64,000 bases of DNA from Argentina anserina (lineage: Eukaryota; Streptophyta; Magnoliopsida; Rosales; Rosaceae): NCBI RefSeq assembly GCF_933775445.1, contig NC_065874.1, forward strand, positions 1,180,501-1,244,500, written 5' to 3'. Both the position numbers and the translations under genes were made by a program. The notes under the pieces are model-generated. The model did no database searches and was not told where the DNA came from. It saw only the letters and a program-made list of their open reading frames with translations. How positions within the stretch are numbered: position 1 is the stretch's first letter; every line of letters begins with the position of its first letter. Below, piece by piece: positions 12,915 to 25,674 of this stretch.

Positions 12915-15900
12915 TCAAGAGTCTTGAAGAGCTGCTGCATACAGCTGAACTTGCCGCGGCCAAACTTGACCATATACATCTTTCTTGGTGTATCGCCGAT
13001 CCCATGCCCAAGGAACATCTGATGAGAAATGAATTGATGTAACATTAATATGAAGAATGGGGATGCATTATTTACTGATTTAAGAAGAGCAACTGATCAA
13101 CCTTGGGTAGTGTACGGTTGAGGAGGGAGTTCATAAGGTACAGGCAATGTGACTACATCGGACGATGAATCCGTGTTCCTGTTCCCTTGCCAGTTCAGAG
13201 TCACTAGTTTGTTTCTCCTTGATTCCGAATTATCCAGCCTTTCTGATTTATCCTGGAAATCAAGTGAATTAGATACTTCTAGTGTTATTTTCTGCAATAT
13301 TCTTCTTTAAATTATCTACAATGGTATGAAAAGTGGCAAGGGTCGAGCTATTACCTCAAATGGAGACCCATTACTGGTACAAGAAAAACCAGAACTTCGT
13401 GTCTTATATGGTAGAAACAGCACCCCCAGCTGTAATGATACAAGGTCAATATACACATTCTCAAAGCTCGGAAGGAGCAAGGATACCAGGGTGATACATG
13501 TAATATACGGGAAAATGTATTCAACATATGCCTGTCCAGTCTAAATGAACTTAAAATAATCTGAGATCGAGAAATGTCTCATTTTTTTATAGCATTTACT
13601 AATATTCATCTGAGCTTCTAGTTTATATATTTCTGATATGCCTACCTCATAAGAACGAATCATGAATTGAGAATTATTCTTCTGGAGGGCCCCCCATGCA
13701 GCTTTGCTAAGATTTGCTGATGTTAGCAAAAACCATCTGTTGGGAAATTGTACGAGTTCAAAGTGTATGCTAAAAATTAGCATGAGTTTATGCAGGAAAT
13801 GCAGTACTTCCCAAAAACAAAGAAGTGACAGGACCACTAGGTCAAGAATGAACTCTTACGCAAGTTTCTGACCATTGTATCGAGTGAATGTCTTAATATG
13901 TGGCATTGCACGGCTGAAATCAAGAGGCAGAGGTGTCAGTGTAATCATATGGAGTTCCTAACCAAACATTCAGAGTGTAAGATGCCACAAGAAACAGAAG
14001 ACATACCAGCGACCAGTGTGGCTTGCCTTCCATCTTGCCCAGTACTTCTTCAGAAAATCTTTCTCCACATTCTTTACTGGACTTGGAACAGCATTTCCAG
14101 CAGCGTAACCCTGGCAAATAGTGGAAGAAGCAAAAAAAAAAAAAAAAAAAAGCAAACCAGTACTCACATATCAGCTTTGGTTATGAACCAAGAAGCAGAA
14201 TACAAAAGCTAATTTACAGCAAGATTATGCAACAAATCACTCCATCTAGAAAACACTGCATATTAGCATCTCAGGATTTAGAACATATTCAGACCTATAT
14301 TTGTTTCTTCTCATAAAAATAACATACCAGGACTAATTCTTAATCACTGTTCTATAGAATTATGTCATTGTATATCCAGCATTGGAGCCTTCAAATAACT
14401 TATAAAACACTTGACATATAAAACCTTGACCAGTTGACCCACCAGCCACTACATGAGGTCTATGACACCTGGATGCCTTCTGGAAGATACCGTAGATTGG
14501 AAAGTGAGGTCTACTTTAGAGGTTCTCAAAAGAACAAATCAATAACATACTTGATCGTACCTCTATAGAGCATCTGACATCTTCTACTGTGGGCCATATT
14601 ATACGTGGCTCCCCAAGACCAAGTGGAGTTTTATCATCCGAAGAACCTGATGACATTGAATATGCAAGCTCAGCCATCCATTTCTCATCCAAAGAACCTA
14701 GGGAGGAGAACTGAAATACGCAGGACACAATATAAGTAATGGTTTCATCAAATGGGATATGCTTCAGTACTATTTCTATTATGTCTCATTAATATAACCA
14801 TATGCAAAGCCGTCCACAGCATAACTTTTAACTCACGCAAACTATTGCAAGATCAAAATAAGCACTCAGCATTGATATTCATCAACTATTGCAGGCACAC
14901 TACATGAGTCAAGAAGTTGTGTAACCATACCTGATAAGCAAGTGGAGATTTCCGAAACTCTTTATCAAATGTACATTCCTGGAGAACAGTACGTAGTTTC
15001 ATATGTCCCCACTTTTTCACGTTATTACCGGTATGATATCCAGGGACAGATGCAATTAACCTCACCTGAAGATTACATATATATTCGAAAGATGTACCAA
15101 CTTCAACCAGAAATCAAACATCATTTTATATAGCCCAGTTACACATGCAAATAAGAAATTAAATTAAGAGATACAGGGAATAGAAAACACACTGCTGCAC
15201 TGCTGTAATTGAATTTCCTGAAAAATCCAGGATTGATATTGAAGGCTCCCAGGGTAGGCAAATTAACAGAAAACTCGGGCCACTGTTGACATTCAACATA
15301 GAAAACAAAAAATATCAGATTCAATTTGAAGTAGCCTCATTCAAAATCTAGGAGAATCCATTTCAAAACTATAGCAATTCATGCTCACGGAGCACAAGGC
15401 CAGATGCAATTGCAAGTCTAGATTTTCATTTTACATTCCGCAGAAGACAACTTGGTGGCACTGATACAGGATTGATAGATAAAGTCAAGTTTGTATTGGT
15501 ATACCTTCAGTGCACTAAGATAGTCAATCAAGTCATTTTCAAATCCACAACCTTTGCTTGGGTTACTTTGATCTTTCCATGGAAAATCTTGCATCCACAA
15601 ACCTTGACTTTTGTTGTTCCAATCAACAAATATCAAGTTCGCTGTATGTACTATTACTCTCACCCCTCGAGGATATACAAGAAGCATGGCTTTCGAATGG
15701 TGTGTCCCAAATGAAATAGGCAATGGTGGTTTGTGTAGAATCCAATTTGCAGGTTTCTTTCTCTACAACAGAAAAGTATGCATTAAACCCATGTGCCTGG
15801 CAAACAAACAAAGTATCAAAGCATGTTATAGACAGAATCAACAAGGTAAAGCTAAAACGAACCTTCATATAATCCAGCGTACCATCACCCTCACCATGAA

Positions 15901-17250
15901 CAACCAATACATGTGGGATTTTTGCAACCGCTGGACAAGCTAGATCCAGTGAAGAGAAAAAAAAAAAAGAGAGAGAGACAAAATTCAGAACACTGGTGAA
16001 GAATGCAAACATACAACTATATAAAAACCATCCAAATAGCTTATACATGGTACATGAAAGTAGTATACATTGCGACAGGCAACACAAATAGAATCAAAGT
16101 GAACAGATCAGCATACCAGGTATCAGCCAATCAAGGTCTACCATGTAATTGGAAAGTACAGCAAAGAGGATATCTCCCTACAGAAAGCAAAAATTAAGTA
16201 ATCAACCTCCAATCCAAAACCAAAAATTGCTAGTCAATTTTATACAGAACGCATGTGCATGTTAAGTTCTAAATGGATAAGCTATTACACAATGGACGTG
16301 ACTTAGAAGCTCAAATAAACTGAACAAGCTGCGATCATGACCTGAATAACATCCTTTATAGAAACACACGAAGTATTCGCCCACAAGGGCAGTCCTTGCA
16401 CATTCAAAAGCCGAAACGTCTGCGCTAACTTATCATTAGGGACACGAAAATGCCTCATCGCCTCCTCACGACTCCCACCATCATCACCCTCCCCTTCCAC
16501 CTCACCCTTTCAACATACAACAAGAATCAAGCATGTCACATTTCCAATTATATCACCAAACCTCAATCTCACACCAAACTACATTAACATCAAATAAGAA
16601 TAACACCTTAAACCGTTTCGAATTCGAACCATTCTCTCCACATTCAGACTCAAGTAACCGTTTTCGATTGGACTCCTCAGCCTTCTCTTCACCATTTGAA
16701 CACTTCTTGTAACTATTACGAGTAAATTTCCTATACTGAAACAGATACTTCCCTGGAATCAGCTCTATAACATCGCCGTCTCGAATAGTCACGCTTTCTT
16801 TATGATACAATTTCCTCCTATCATTTCCACTAGTCACCACTACCGGATTGCTCCCCTCCTACGATCAATCATTCAATTCTCAATCTTTAATCACTATTTT
16901 TTAACAGACTAGCCAAGAAATGAAGCACTGAAGGAGTGAGGTTAGTTTAGTAATTTTACCACGACAAGATCGGCGGAGGCGTCGTCCGCAGCGGCGGTGA
17001 GGGAGAGGTGGTTGCGGCTGAGGCACTTGTCGGTGAGAGAAGGAGCGGAGTTGCGGCCGATGGAGTTGCGGCCACGGGAGAGGGGTATTTTGGGGATTGA
17101 GGCGTCTTCTTGGACGTGGTGGCTTAAGGGAACCAAGTGTCCTACCTGCAGAGAAGGAAGAGAAGAAGCGTTTGGTTAGGCAAAAAAGGGGTCGAATTTG
17201 AGTAGTGAGAGGATTAGGGAGGAGGAGGGAGAGACCAAGAGGTCAGCCAT
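12915..17250 (-). CDS. TDP1: Tyrosyl-DNA phosphodiesterase 1 with N-terminal FHA domain (about 16 exons)
   Basis: DNA repair enzyme that removes topoisomerase I peptides from 3' DNA ends in the nucleus. Exons by hand (minus strand): 17250-17236 (uncertain), 17145-16960, 16858-16607, 16506-16342, 16177-16117, 15939-15863, 15762-15505, 15282-15193, 15065-14931, 14710-14561, 14110-14007, 13913-13860, 13736-13646, 13429-13355, 13252-13102, 13018-12915; total 1,968 bases, 655 residues. An FHA domain (IGRNS...CLSRNH...GSNPVVV) fills about residues 20-110, followed by a charged linker. Catalytic HKD motif 1 is HHSK at 273-276 and motif 2 is HIK at 503-505, followed by [28 protein letters not shown] is also diagnostic. 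The protein ends LYAAALQDS. An FHA-TDP1 fusion is the known plant arrangement. The start is the weak point: ATG GCT GAC is followed in frame by a TAA, so a ~90-bp intron with CTGCAG acceptor is assumed. Confidence 0.93.
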
Positions 17251-17387
17251 TATTGAATGCTTGGCTGCATGAGAAGAATGGAAATTTTGATTCGGTGCAA
17301 GTGAGAGACAGAATTTTTGTATTTTCTTTTCTTTTGTATGAGATGGAACTCATGGAAGATTGTTTTTTTTTTCAATATTATGTATTT

Positions 17388-18051
17388 GAGAAATTTTAAA
17401 TACACTCCACTAAATACTTAATACATAATTTATATTACATATTCACTACTCAATACGTCACTAATTTTAATTCTCATTCTAATTTTATACTAAATACACA
17501 ACCCAAAGTGCTTAAAATACCATTAACTCAAGGTGTTTTATCATTTCATAATGTTTTTGAAAATATTTCATATAATTAGTATATACTAATTTTTGTAGTA
17601 ATCCATAAATATTGATTATTTAAAAATTCTTACATATACCTGTTCTTCAAATTCTCAACCATGAAAAACGATAAATGCATTCTTCATCTTGTTTGATGAA
17701 CTTTATTTATTTTTCATCTTCATAGTCGATTTTTTTTTAGAAGAACAATTACATTGAAATGAGAAAAATCATAATGTCTTAACATAAATTACATTGGTTT
17801 GACATTCTAAATTGGAAATTATTAATTTTTAAGAAAGAAATAAAGGAATGAATTGATATGATTTATTTCTTTGTAGAAACTTATTTCATTTCTCACATTA
17901 TTAGTTTCTGAAAATTTTAAGATTGTAATATTTATATTTTCTTAATTATGGGTATATTTTGGTCATTTTCCATATCTAAGAAATTTGATTTAAAACTTAA
18001 AAAGATATGGATATGTATTAAGTAATTATGGGTGTGTATTTAAAACTTCTC
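17388..18051. mobile_element. MITE-like element with ~40-bp terminal inverted repeats
   Basis: The left end gagaaattttaaatacactc and the reverse complement of the right end ggagaagttttaaatacaca match over about 40 bp with few differences, both continuing into an acttaatacat-like stretch. The element is 664 bp, very AT-rich, with no coding capacity. It lies about 140 bp upstream of the TDP1 start codon, so in or near its promoter. Target duplication not resolved; superfamily unknown. Confidence 0.7.
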
Positions 18052-18067
18052 CATATACAATCACAAT

Positions 18068-18179
18068 AGAGAAACTTTATATACACTCCCATAATCTCTT
18101 GATAACGGGTGTATATAAAATGAAATGTATATAACGGATGTATATTAAGAGGTTAATGAAATGTATATAAAATTTCTCT
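18068..18179. mobile_element. Small foldback element related to the neighbouring MITE
   Basis: A 112-bp inverted repeat: left end agagaaactttatatacact, right end complementary to agagaaattttatatacatt. Its ends resemble those of the 664-bp element 17 bp to the left, so it is probably a shorter member of the same family. Confidence 0.6.
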
Positions 18180-19995
18180 AACCAGTATGTTATGAACTGT
18201 TTGAAGTTTGAAATAACTTACTATACTTAACTCCAAGTTTGTAGATTATTAACTAATTGTTAAAGTTTTATGTTATCTTTCAGAAGATCTAAGAACTAAT
18301 GTGATATGTCTACTCTTCCGTCCATGTAAAATAGTAGGTCGCTCAGATGGTGGCTTCTCGCACCCTCATTCCGGAGATTGCATCAGCAGTCAAACATAAG
18401 TGATGCTATAGTACCTCCGTATACAAACCAGTTTCAAACACATCTGTGTCTGAATTAAGTTTGATGTGTTGCGGGTGTTGATTGTGATAACAAGACGTTT
18501 ATCTCCGGTTTATCCATGGAAGTTAACTTTAATGTTTTCGTGATAGTTTAACCCTAGAAGTTCCGAGTTTGCTCCTTCCGTGCTCACATCCTTAAGATTG
18601 TATTTAAACTATTTATACCAAGACGGAACTCATAGAAGTATTTAACCTTGTATTCATACCAACTTCACTCTCTTTATCTCATTTCTTTTCTTATAGTGGA
18701 GTTGTTAGATTGCAGGGTTTTCTAAAGAAATTCGGTCAAAATTAAACTTTATCCTTGCTTTCATCACTTGGATAGAGTTAGTAATTTTCCTCTCTAGGTG
18801 ATACGCATACATAACCAAGTGTCTGATCGGAAGAAATTGATCACAGTATACCCATCAAAAGGATAGGTCAAAACAAACAAAAAAATTCTTTGCTTAGCTT
18901 CTAGTTCGGCAAAACTGTTGCAACCAGACTCCATTTATAATATTTGATCGACTTGACATTCCTAAATTTGTTCAACTTTCTCCCACAACCGAAATGGTTA
19001 AATTGATCACTTTATGAGATCGGAATTCAAATGTTGATGGACTCTCCTCATATGAAACTGGTTGATAGTATGTGTAATTCGTTAGCTAACTCAAGAGTAG
19101 CAAACACACCATTTAATTCACTCTAATATCTTAGAACTATAGCATAAATGATCGACCTAATATATTATTTATAACATCAAATGATACTCTTATTGAGACA
19201 AAGTCGCACTCAGATGATATTGTAAATAGAACAACCATGAACAGATATTAGTCATATTACGACTCATGAAAGCATACTCTCACATCTAACAAGAATGACT
19301 CATGAAAAAAATGTATTTTGAATGCTTAAATCAGAAGGTTTCATACACTCTAGTTTTCCCAAATGAACGGTTTGTGAATCCCTCAGGCCTCATCAAATGA
19401 ATGTTCAATCAGGTGTGAAGGCATACATATCATATTCAACTGGATCACACATTATTTACTTTCAGTCAGGTTTAATTTTTGTCAGGTCGATTTCATGTGG
19501 TTAAACAAGAATATTATTTTAGTTTTTATACTGATTTTACAAACGATGCCAAGTTGCCAACTCCGTGTGACATCATTATCACATTGTTCGATCGAGATGT
19601 AAATTGGGTTCATGCTGATTGCAACGTGCAAATCTCTGAACTCTAAACTTGATATCAAATATTTTGCAGGTAGCCATAAGGTGACACTGAGCTCGATCAT
19701 GATCAGCATAATTTCAGGTATAGTTCGAATACTTTCATAATGCTTCATGGGGATTACTAGTTTTACAAAAACTACGATCCATATAAACCTCCTCTGGGTT
19801 TGTATAAAAATTTGATTTAGTATGAAACTAAAAGCCTAGTTAATACTCTGCCTTAATGGATTATTAAACCAACTCCATCACTCACATTCCCCTTCATTTA
19901 AGTTTGGTCAACTCTTCGTGTCTTGCTTTTACTTTGCCGAAAACGTATTGTCAGAATTCTGAGAGCAAAAAAGGGAGCAAATGCCGCAAAATTTG
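18180..19995. other. Intergenic region without recognised features
   Basis: AT-rich, with no convincing exons on either strand. Its right end carries the 3' UTR of the DnaJ gene. Confidence 0.4.
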
Positions 19996-22777
19996 CTATC
20001 TTCTGCGCTTGGATTCTTTTCGCATTTCTGCATAATAGCTCTCCAAGTTCGAGCCTTCCCATAAGCGTCTATGGATAAGATCTTCCTTTCGTAAATCATC
20101 TGAGAAACAAAGCCATTATTCGGTAAATTAACTTCTGAAGGGCATCTAGTTTGTAACAGTTCTCAAATTTAAAACCCAAGCCTTTGGATGGAAATAACTG
20201 ATTTAAAACATCAGAAACAAGTTTTTGATGTTGATAGAATCTTGTAGGAAAGGTTTTGTGTAACTAATAGTCCATCTGAAAACAATAAGATGATGGAACA
20301 AAGCTCTCATGTGTCCAAAGTGGTAGTCTGCATGAGCCACAAAAATAAAAATAAAAATTGGAAGTGCATGTAACCCCAACCAAATATATGCTTCCTTTAC
20401 CCAGTACAGGGAAAACAGCTCTGCGAGTTAAAAGTTTCTTACCAACATTTCTCCATGCATCAAGCGGCGCACTAAGGGATCTCTGTGTTAGGTAGGATGC
20501 ATCATCCCATGAATATGGAGCTTTCTTTACCTTATATCTCCAGAACCAACAACCATGCCATAACAGCAGCTGAATCAAAAGACGAAAACAATTGGTAATC
20601 CTTGTGATGATGTAACACCATCACAACTAAGATGGGTGAGGTATGTTGAACATGAACAGAAGCCATGGACAATCAAACTAAAACCATCAAAGAAAGATGG
20701 GCGAAGTGTGTGGCTAAATACTATAAAAGATTTCAAACTTTCTTGAACAACAAGATGGAAATTTAACCTTGCCAATAGTGTAGGGTAACAATACGAAACG
20801 GACACCGAGAAGATCCCACATGGAGGGCCGCTCAGCTCCTTTGATCTGCAATTCAAGTTCTTTGCTGAGATCTTCATCAATTTTCCTGTTGACAAAATAT
20901 CAGCATCCACATAATTATTAAAAATAATTTAAAAGTACAAGATATCAATACTCCATACTCATGGGCACACCACAACACTGCATTTTATTATTTTAGTTTA
21001 GTCGATATGATGTTCTTACTTGTTTGTCTGCTTGTTACTCTTCTTCTTAGTTGTAGTTCCCCCACTACGCTCAAGTTCCAATTGCCGAAGTCTATTCTTG
21101 TAAGCAGGCGTCTTTTTAACCATGTCTATAGCCTACAATGATATGAAACATACAAAAGTGTTGAGGAAACAATGAGAATTTTTGCAGCCTTCCGTATAAT
21201 GAAACAAATAATATGTATAATAAATTCCTGTAAGAATCTACCAGAGAACTCAAATGTCCTCACTGTAGTACAAACCTTATTCCAATTGCCAATTTCTCAG
21301 ATTAGAACAAGAATAGATTGTAATATCTAGAATTAATATGAGAACGACATGAGCTATCAGGACACATGTATCAGGAGCATTTGGCTAATAAGTTTTCAAA
21401 GCCATACATATTGATATCCAAAATAAATAAATTGATTTGCCTCCGTACCTGATTATACCTTGTCCACTGATTGAAATACTGAAATGCTGATAGAACCAAC
21501 AGAAAGCCAACCAGTACAGCGCGAGGATCCTATAGGGCAAGGCATAATAACGTTCTTAGGAATATAAGCAAAATGAAATTGGAGTTTCTATATAACTACA
21601 AATTTTTGTAGAGGGGGGCAGAATATCAATTCATAATATCACACTGAAAATTTTCTCACCGTCTTGTGACCATAATATGCTTGGTAGTAGCGCGCTGTAT
21701 TGTAAAAGTACTAGCCAAAACAAAAAGAAAAGTAACAGTCAGAATTTTTACTTCAAATTCTACACATAAAAGCTCAGAAGAAAACAAATTTTAAGTACAG
21801 AAATCTCATATTCTCCCATTACATTTAAAATATGGCACAATGACAGATCACAGACATGAAAAATTGCCCGGAAAATGATTCATACAAAAATGAGTAGATA
21901 CTTTATCAGTTTATCTATACGAAAAAAAAAACTTGTGAATTTTCCAGGAAGATTGAGTGGTACTCATGTACATGGAAAGGAATACAATAGAATGCAATGC
22001 AGCAAAGTTTAAAAGATTCAAGGTAACAACCATTTCTTTATAGGCCATTATATCTCTAGTTCTCTACCTAGCACACAATGCATACATACTACATTACGCC
22101 GTAAAGGCCATATCTTCACTACATCTCCGCCTTCTACCTCAACACCAATTAAAGATGCTCATAAATTTTACCTCCTCAGGATGTGCAATTGCATAATCAT
22201 ACTGCTCCCGCGACGCCTCGTCCTTCAGAATCTGCAAAATGCAGCAACCACACTCCATCACCATCACCCCAAACATCCACAAAATCAACTTGCATTGTAT
22301 CCGATTCCAAATTTTGATGCATCACATTAATATACAATCAACATAATCCAAAGTACCTCATAAGCATTCGCAACCTTCACAAACAGCTTCTTCGATTCCG
22401 GATCCGGATTCTTATCCGGATGACTATAAATTCATCACAAAACACAACATCAAATTCACAATCTTCAGTCATTTGAATCATTTCCACACACAAACAAAAA
22501 ACTCACTGTTTCAAAGAGAGCTTGTAGTAAGCTTTCTTGATTTCCGACGAGTTCGCGCCCTGCGTGACCCTAACAAAACAGCTCAGGCGGTAAATACGCA
22601 TTAAAAAGAGGGGTAATTTGGGAAAGGAGGATGCAAATTACGGAGGCGGACTGACCCGAGGAGATCGTAGCAGTCGTCTTCGTCGCAGTAGATGGCCGCC
22701 GATGGAGAGATGATGAGGCAGAGGATTAGAGCTGAAATGGCGACCGCGAGCCGCCGCATCGGAGCCGGTGGCGCCAT
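19996..22777 (-). CDS. DNAJC25-type ER membrane J-protein (10 exons)
   Basis: Co-chaperone predicted to sit in the ER membrane and stimulate an Hsp70 (BiP). Exons (minus strand): 22777-22656, 22569-22507, 22423-22357, 22231-22172, 21710-21660, 21529-21449, 21132-21020, 20885-20768, 20569-20443, 20099-19996; total 906 bases, 301 residues. A signal peptide or anchor spans residues ~8-29, then CDEDDCYDLLG starts the J domain (~33-100) with the HPD motif at 63-65. Hydrophobic segments follow at ~125-140 (AVLVGFLLVLSAFQYF) and ~225-245 (FVLLPYTIGKLLLWHGCWFW). The C terminus is charged and ends MRKESKRRR. The order signal peptide, J domain, two membrane segments and a basic tail is that of DNAJC25 homologues. 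The last exon is easily missed: reading through the exon 9 donor gives an unrelated tail, whereas splicing to 20,099 restores the family-typical end. Confidence 0.92.
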
Positions 22778-22914
22778 GGCGGACGATGGAAATGGGTTTT
22801 CCAAGGGAAGAAGAGACGGCGTTTTTTTTTTGTGTTGAAAAAAAAGTGAAACATGCACTACACGCAACAAGATTTTTTAGTCAACAGATCTGGGATTTTT
22901 GGAGAAGCGTGAGC

Positions 22915-23040
22915 CGTTAGATTTGCATAACATTTGTGATCTTTTTGTACAACTACACAAACGACGTGTCGCCAAGTAAAAATAGACCAAAACTACGTTC
23001 TTAAATCGTATAAATACTTGTAACTGTTTAGAGTTTAGAA
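22915..23040. repeat. Paralogous copy of the composite-transposon insertion site
   Basis: The stretch aacatttgtgatctttttg then acaactacacaaacgacgtg recurs around the large transposon: its left half precedes 23,265 and its right half (actacacaaacaacttgccg) follows 27,905, with further similarity into taactgttt. It therefore shows the site before insertion and comes from an older local duplication. Confidence 0.65.
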
Positions 23041-23272
23041 TTTATTGTCTATTCACCCACATCATAAGAAACTAAACCCCTTAAGCGCGCATAATGCCTG
23101 TCCAGGCAGCCGCCTAAAACTCAACTTTACCGCGTAAATGCCCGCCTAGCCTGCCACATGTCTCTGGTGTTAAGGCATCTGAGTTCTCGAGCTCTCTCTC
23201 TCTCCCTCAAGCACCAAAAAATTTAGTCTACGGATAGGAGACTTAACATTTGTGATCTTTTGTCTAAACTAC

Positions 23273-25503
23273 TAGGGGTGTTAATCGGTTTGAATGGTTC
23301 GGTTTATAGTTGATACCGAACACCAAACCGTTCTATTTATTCGGTTTGGTTCGGTTTGGTTTTTCACTTTTTTTTTAAAAAACCAATTGTGTTCGGTTTG
23401 GTTCGGTTTGGTTTTTCTCTGGTTTATATCGGTTTTTCTTTCGGTTATTTTATAAAGAAAATCGGAGTTTCTTTACTTGTCTATCTACTTGATTCTTACC
23501 GAAATAAAAAGAACATGCGGACAGATTTGCAAAATTCTATTTACAAGATATAGTTGCTTCACAAATGCATACAATTGCAAAAAGCCACTAAACAAGTTAT
23601 ACCACATTAGTAGGTATGTTGTCGTTCCAATATCTAAAATTAAAAATATTAAATTTTGACCGTCAGATGTGATCAGCATATTTAAATAAGGATATGGTAA
23701 AAAATTCATCTAATGTTGATAATATTTGGGTCTCGATCGATGTGGTCAACATTAACTTAATTTCATCTAATTAAGTGAATTTGTTCTTACCCCCTCCTTC
23801 TTAACTAGTTTTGGTGGATTTTTTCATGCACACACTCTCACATATATGTGATGTAGCAGCTCGTGTAAAATTTTCAAAAATTTTACGTTCCAGGGATAAG
23901 GCTACCCATAGGTGATAATAAGCGTAAAAAGGGTTGACTGCCTCGATCGGGACACAAACGTTATCGAAAATATGTGATTTTTTTACCATAACCATATTTC
24001 ACTATACGTAACGCATCATGCGGAAAAATTTGCAAAATTCTATTTATAAGATATAGTTGCTTCACAACTGCATACATTTGTAATAAGACCACTAAACAAG
24101 TTATACCACATTAGTAGACATGTTGTGGTTCCAATATCTAAAATTCAAATTATGAAATTTCGACCGTTGGATGTGATCAGCATATATAAATACATATATG
24201 GTAAAAAATTCACCGAATTTTGATAAAGTTTGGGTCTCGATCGATGTGGTCAACATTAACTTAATTTCATCTAAATAAGTGAAATTGTTCTTACCCCCTC
24301 CTTCTTGACTAGTTTTGGTGGATTTTTTCAAGCACACACTCTCACATATATGTGATGTAGCAGCTCGTGTAAAATTTTCAAAAATTTTACGTTCCATGGA
24401 TAAGGCTACCCATAGGTGATAATAAGCGTAAAAAAGGTTGACCGCCTCGATCGGGACACAAACGTTATCGAAAATATGTGATTTATTTACCATAACCATA
24501 TTTCACTATACGTAACGCATCATGCGGACAAATTTGCAAAATTCTATTTATAAGATATAGTTGCTTCACAACTGCATACATTTGCAATAAGACCACTAAA
24601 CAAGTTATACCACATTAGTAGACATGTTGTGGTTCCAATATCTAATATTCAAATTATGAAATTTCGACCGTCAGATGTGATCAACATATATAAATACATA
24701 TATGGTAAAAAATTCACCGAATTTTGATAAAGTTTGGGTCTCGATCGATGTGGTCAACATTAACTTAATTTCATCTAATTAAGTGAATTTGTTCTTACCC
24801 CCTCCTTCTTGACTAGTTTTGGTGGATTTTTTCATGCACACACTCTCACATATATGTGATGTAGCAGCTCGTGTAAAATTTTCAAAAATTTTACGTTCCA
24901 GGGATAAGGCTACCCATAGGGGATAATAAGCGTAAAAAGGGTTGACCGCCTCGATCGGGACACAAACGTTATCGAAAATATGTGATTTTTTTACTATAAC
25001 CATATTTCACTATACGTAAAACATCATGCGGACAAATTTGCAAAATTCTATTTATAAGATATAGTTGCTTCACAACTGCATACATTTGCAAAAAGACCAC
25101 TAAACAAGTTATACCACATTAGTAGACATGTTGTGGTTCCAATATCTAAAATTCAAATTATGAAATTTCGACCGTCGGATGTGATCAGCATATATAAATA
25201 CAGATATGGTAAAAAATTCACCGAATTTTGATAAAAGTTTGGGTCTCGATCGATAACATATTTAATTATGTATATTAAAAATATCTATAAATAATATAAT
25301 TTCTTTATAATATATATATATTCGGTTTTTCGGTTCGGTTTCGGTTTTCAAACGTCCCAAACCAAAACCACACCAAATCTTTCGGTTTGGTGCGGTTTTT
25401 TTTGCGGTTTGGTGCGGTTTTTTTTCTTCTTCGGTTTTTTTCGGTTATGGTTCGGTTATGGTTCGGTTTTTTTTCGGTTTTCGGTTTTCAATTAACACCC
25501 CTA
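23273..25503. mobile_element. hAT-like non-autonomous element, copy 1
   Basis: It begins TAGGGGTGTTAATCGG and ends ATTAACACCCCTA, an inverted repeat of about 13 bp or more. Inside both ends lie dense cggttcggttt / cggttttcggtt subterminal repeats, which in hAT elements are transposase binding sites. The body holds 3.5 tandem copies of a ~504-bp unit. No transposase is encoded, so it must be mobilised in trans. Confidence 0.8.
23515..25254. repeat. ~504-bp tandem repeat inside hAT copy 1 (3.5 units)
   Basis: Unit starts, marked by atgcgga followed by tttgcaaaattctattta, lie near 23515, 24018, 24522 and 25026; the last unit stops at gatcgat near 25254. Units 2-4 are close to each other and unit 1 is more diverged. 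Each carries perfect or near-perfect palindromes such as tcacatatatgtga and gtaaaattttcaaaaatttt, plus cctcgatcggg. Minus-strand open frames of 64-132 codons recur in the units, but their differences are mostly amino-acid-changing, so coding is unlikely. Confidence 0.85.
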
Positions 25504-25674
25504 CCTCTCGTAATACACCGCCGATATTGGGCAACCACCCGCTACCCAATATCAAAACAATATGAGTACTCATGAGCAGATAACCACCCGTTACCTCACA
25601 TGCAGTACTCCGGCAGACAGATTAGAGCTCTAACTGTATCGTAACTTTCGCCCGGCCAAAGGCTAGGTTCCGAC
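25504..25674. other. 171-bp spacer between the two hAT copies
   Basis: GC-richer than the elements, containing cgatattgggcaaccacccg and taaccacccgttacctcac. It resembles neither host flank of the pair. Its origin is unknown; it could be a piece of a previous genomic site carried along. Confidence 0.6.
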
